From assembly GCA_036563805.1 (NCBI GenBank), contig DATCLS010000012.1, forward strand, positions 1-57,302: a stretch of DNA of 57,302 nucleotides. Reading direction: 5' to 3'. Made by a program: the position numbers and the translations under genes. Source of the DNA: DATCLS01 sp036563805 (GTDB lineage: Bacteria; Actinomycetota; Acidimicrobiia; Acidimicrobiales; VFJN01). The notes beneath the pieces were generated by a model that had not been told where the DNA came from, did not search any database, and worked only from the letters and a program-made list of their open reading frames with translations. This document shows, piece after piece, positions 55,948-57,302 of the stretch (positions within the stretch are counted from its first letter, which is position 1; each line of letters starts with the position of its first letter).

Positions 55948-55994
55948 CCGGTTCGCAGGAAGGAACCGCCGATCCACGGATCCGCGCTCCCTGG
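55948..55994. promoter_or_regulatory. XRE-associated element, copy 2
   Basis: 47-bp sequence resembling copy 1: both begin CCGG, share AGGAAGG, ATCCA, and a tail ending TCCCTGG; the 18-base tails agree at 14 positions. Here the palindrome is less perfect. It lies just upstream of the MFS gene on the same side as copy 1 lies to the AKR gene. Confidence 0.5.
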
Positions 55995-56038
55995 ATGGGC
56001 GGCGGGGCCGGCGCGAGGCGCCGGCCCCGCCCTGGCGC

Positions 56039-57193
56039 CTACCGCCGGCGCCGGAGGAGGAGGCGGGGGAGCGCGAGGCGGCGGGACGTGGCGGGGCCGG
56101 TGGCCGTGGGGTGGGCGACCAGCGTCCGGCCCCGGCCGTAGCAGAACATCTCGGCGGTGGCGGCGGGGAGGGTGGAGAGCTTGCGGTCCCGGGCGGTCCA
56201 GAGTCGCTCCCGGTCGGTGGCGTCGTAGGCGGCCATGTGGCCCCCGGGCCAGACCGCCACCACCCGGTCGCCGGCGGCCACCGGCGCGGGCGCCCCCCAC
56301 CGGGCGGGCAGGTTGTCCAGCAGGTGCAGGGTGCGTCCACCGGTGTCGTAGGCGCACAGGAAGCCGTTGCGGGCGCCCATCCAGACCGACGCGCCAGCGG
56401 ACGTCCCAGCCACGACCGGGCCGTGGTCGATGACCGGCGACCGCTCGCGGGGATCGGGCCAGCCGACGCCGGCGTGCAGCTCCTCCCACTGCGGCCGGCG
56501 GGCAGCGCGGCGGGCGCCGGTGGCGGCGTCGAGCGCCACCAGCCCACCGTCGCCCGTGCCCACGTACACGACGCCGTCGTGGACGACGGCGGGGGTCCAG
56601 GCGTCGTAGTACGAGCCGTACGCCGTGCGCCACAGCACGGTGCCGTCCCCGCCGTCCAGGCCGTAGCAGACGGACGTGTCGAGGTGGACGACCACCCGGC
56701 CGCCCTCGGCCGCCACCGGGTCCAGGACGAAGAAGCTGCTCCGGTCCGAGGCCAGCTCGTGCGCGGCCAGGTCCGTGCGCCAGGCCGTCGCCCCCGTGTC
56801 CGGGTCGACGGCCCGGACCGTGGTGTGCCCCGTGGCGACCAGCACGCGGCCGTCGTCGTCGACCGCGGCGTCGCACCAGCCGCCCCCGTGGGGGTCGTCC
56901 CACCGGGGGTCGCCGGTGGCGGCGTCGAGGGCGACGACCCCCGCCCCGTTCCCGTGCCGGTCGCGCTCGCCGGCGGTCACCAGCACGGTGTCGTGGGCGA
57001 CGACCGGCGCCGAGGCCGGCGGCTCGTCGAGGTGCCGCGTCCACACGGTCTCGCCGGACGCAGCCCGCAGAGCGTGGACCGTGCCCGCCCCGGTGGCGGC
57101 GTAGACCAGGTCGCCGCCCATGACCGGCCGGCCCACCACCTCGCCGTCCAGCCGACGGGACCACGGCACGAACCCCGCGGACAGCTCGGTCAC
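56039..57193 (-). CDS. PQQ-like (WD40-type) beta-propeller protein
   Basis: 384-aa propeller with repeated blades of the PQQ-dehydrogenase type: DLVYAATGAGTVHALRAASGETVW, GVVALDAATGDPRWDD, TTVRAVDPDTGATAWRTD, YGLDGGDGTVLWRT, VVYVGTGDGGLVALDAATGARR regions (repeat A-x-D-x2-T-G-x2-x-W). There is no dehydrogenase metal/PQQ active site and no signal peptide, so it is probably a cytosolic scaffold or sensor. The C-terminus is strongly basic (LPRLLLRRRR). GTG at 57193 is chosen; TTG at 57196 is the alternative. It is 140 bp upstream of the MFS gene and co-directional. Confidence 0.8.
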   Translation of the reverse strand: MTELSAGFVPWSRRLDGEVVGRPVMGGDLVYAATGAGTVHALRAASGETVWTRHLDEPPASAPVVAHDTVLVTAGERDRHGNGAGVVALDAATGDPRWDDPHGGGWCDAAVDDDGRVLVATGHTTVRAVDPDTGATAWRTDLAAHELASDRSSFFVLDPVAAEGGRVVVHLDTSVCYGLDGGDGTVLWRTAYGSYYDAWTPAVVHDGVVYVGTGDGGLVALDAATGARRAARRPQWEELHAGVGWPDPRERSPVIDHGPVVAGTSAGASVWMGARNGFLCAYDTGGRTLHLLDNLPARWGAPAPVAAGDRVVAVWPGGHMAAYDATDRERLWTARDRKLSTLPAATAEMFCYGRGRTLVAHPTATGPATSRRLALPRLLLRRRR

Positions 57194-57302
57194 CAACCCT
57201 CAGCCTCCCCACGTCGCCAACCGGACCGCGCCGCCCGGCCACCACCGACGATGACGGCTGCCCGCCGACAGTGTCCCACGCCCCGAACCCGGGCCCGCAC
57301 GC
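57194..57302. other. Window end, no feature recognised
   Basis: 109 bp upstream of the propeller gene. A purine-rich GGGAGG lies about 10 nt before its start; nothing else is supported. Confidence 0.4.

Overview
The window is very GC-rich DNA (clearly above 70% by eye) with many GTG starts, dense packing and numerous 4-bp start/stop overlaps. Mycothiol synthase, a group II truncated haemoglobin, menaquinone synthesis and his-trp linkage point to an actinobacterium. The gene mix and the abundance of leaderless starts suggest a deep-branching lineage such as Acidimicrobiia; this taxon is an inference, since no rRNA or tRNA gene is present.

Layout. 1-5.7 kb: menaquinone pathway (menA 3' part, menH, menD, menF, menG). 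5.7-14.1 kb: housekeeping genes (M50 protease, MaoC hydratase, nucleotidyltransferase, rlmN, VIT-type transporter, mshD, CapA-like protein, nth). 14.1-21.0 kb: hisD-hisC-hisB, an inserted Asp-box propeller and a histidine-phosphatase gene, then hisH-hisA-hisF. 21.1-25.2 kb: a small hydrolase, a GroES-like gene and an SF1 helicase with a nuclease-like tail, splitting hisF from hisI. 25.3-33.3 kb: hisI-trpE-ygfZ-dnaJ, trpC, a lipase, then trpF-trpB-trpA. trpD, trpG, hisE, hisG, menB, menC and menE are not in the window.

33.4-57.3 kb is accessory: an MFS carrier, a HIT-like/truncated-haemoglobin operon, a dps-fur operon, a TetR/diiron-oxygenase pair, a tandem-cupredoxin lipoprotein, an SDR, a YhhN protein, PPOX and VOC proteins, an ECF41-type sigma factor with its epimerase, an ArsR/SRPBCC operon, a TetR/TauD pair, a DUF72 protein, an immunity-like protein, a frameshifted membrane protein, and an XRE/AKR/MFS block followed by a PQQ-like propeller.

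Regulation can be read unusually well. At least fifteen genes carry a TANNNT hexamer ending 6-8 nt before the start codon, the expected geometry of leaderless transcription. Several accessory regulators sit beside matching inverted repeats: two TCAAC-N6-GTTGA sites for ArsR, an ECF41-like promoter for the sigma factor, TAATC-N5-GATTA beside a TetR gene, a 7-1-7 dyad before dps-fur, and a related ~45-bp element before both the AKR and MFS genes around the XRE gene. No CRISPR array, insertion sequence, prophage or RNA gene was seen.
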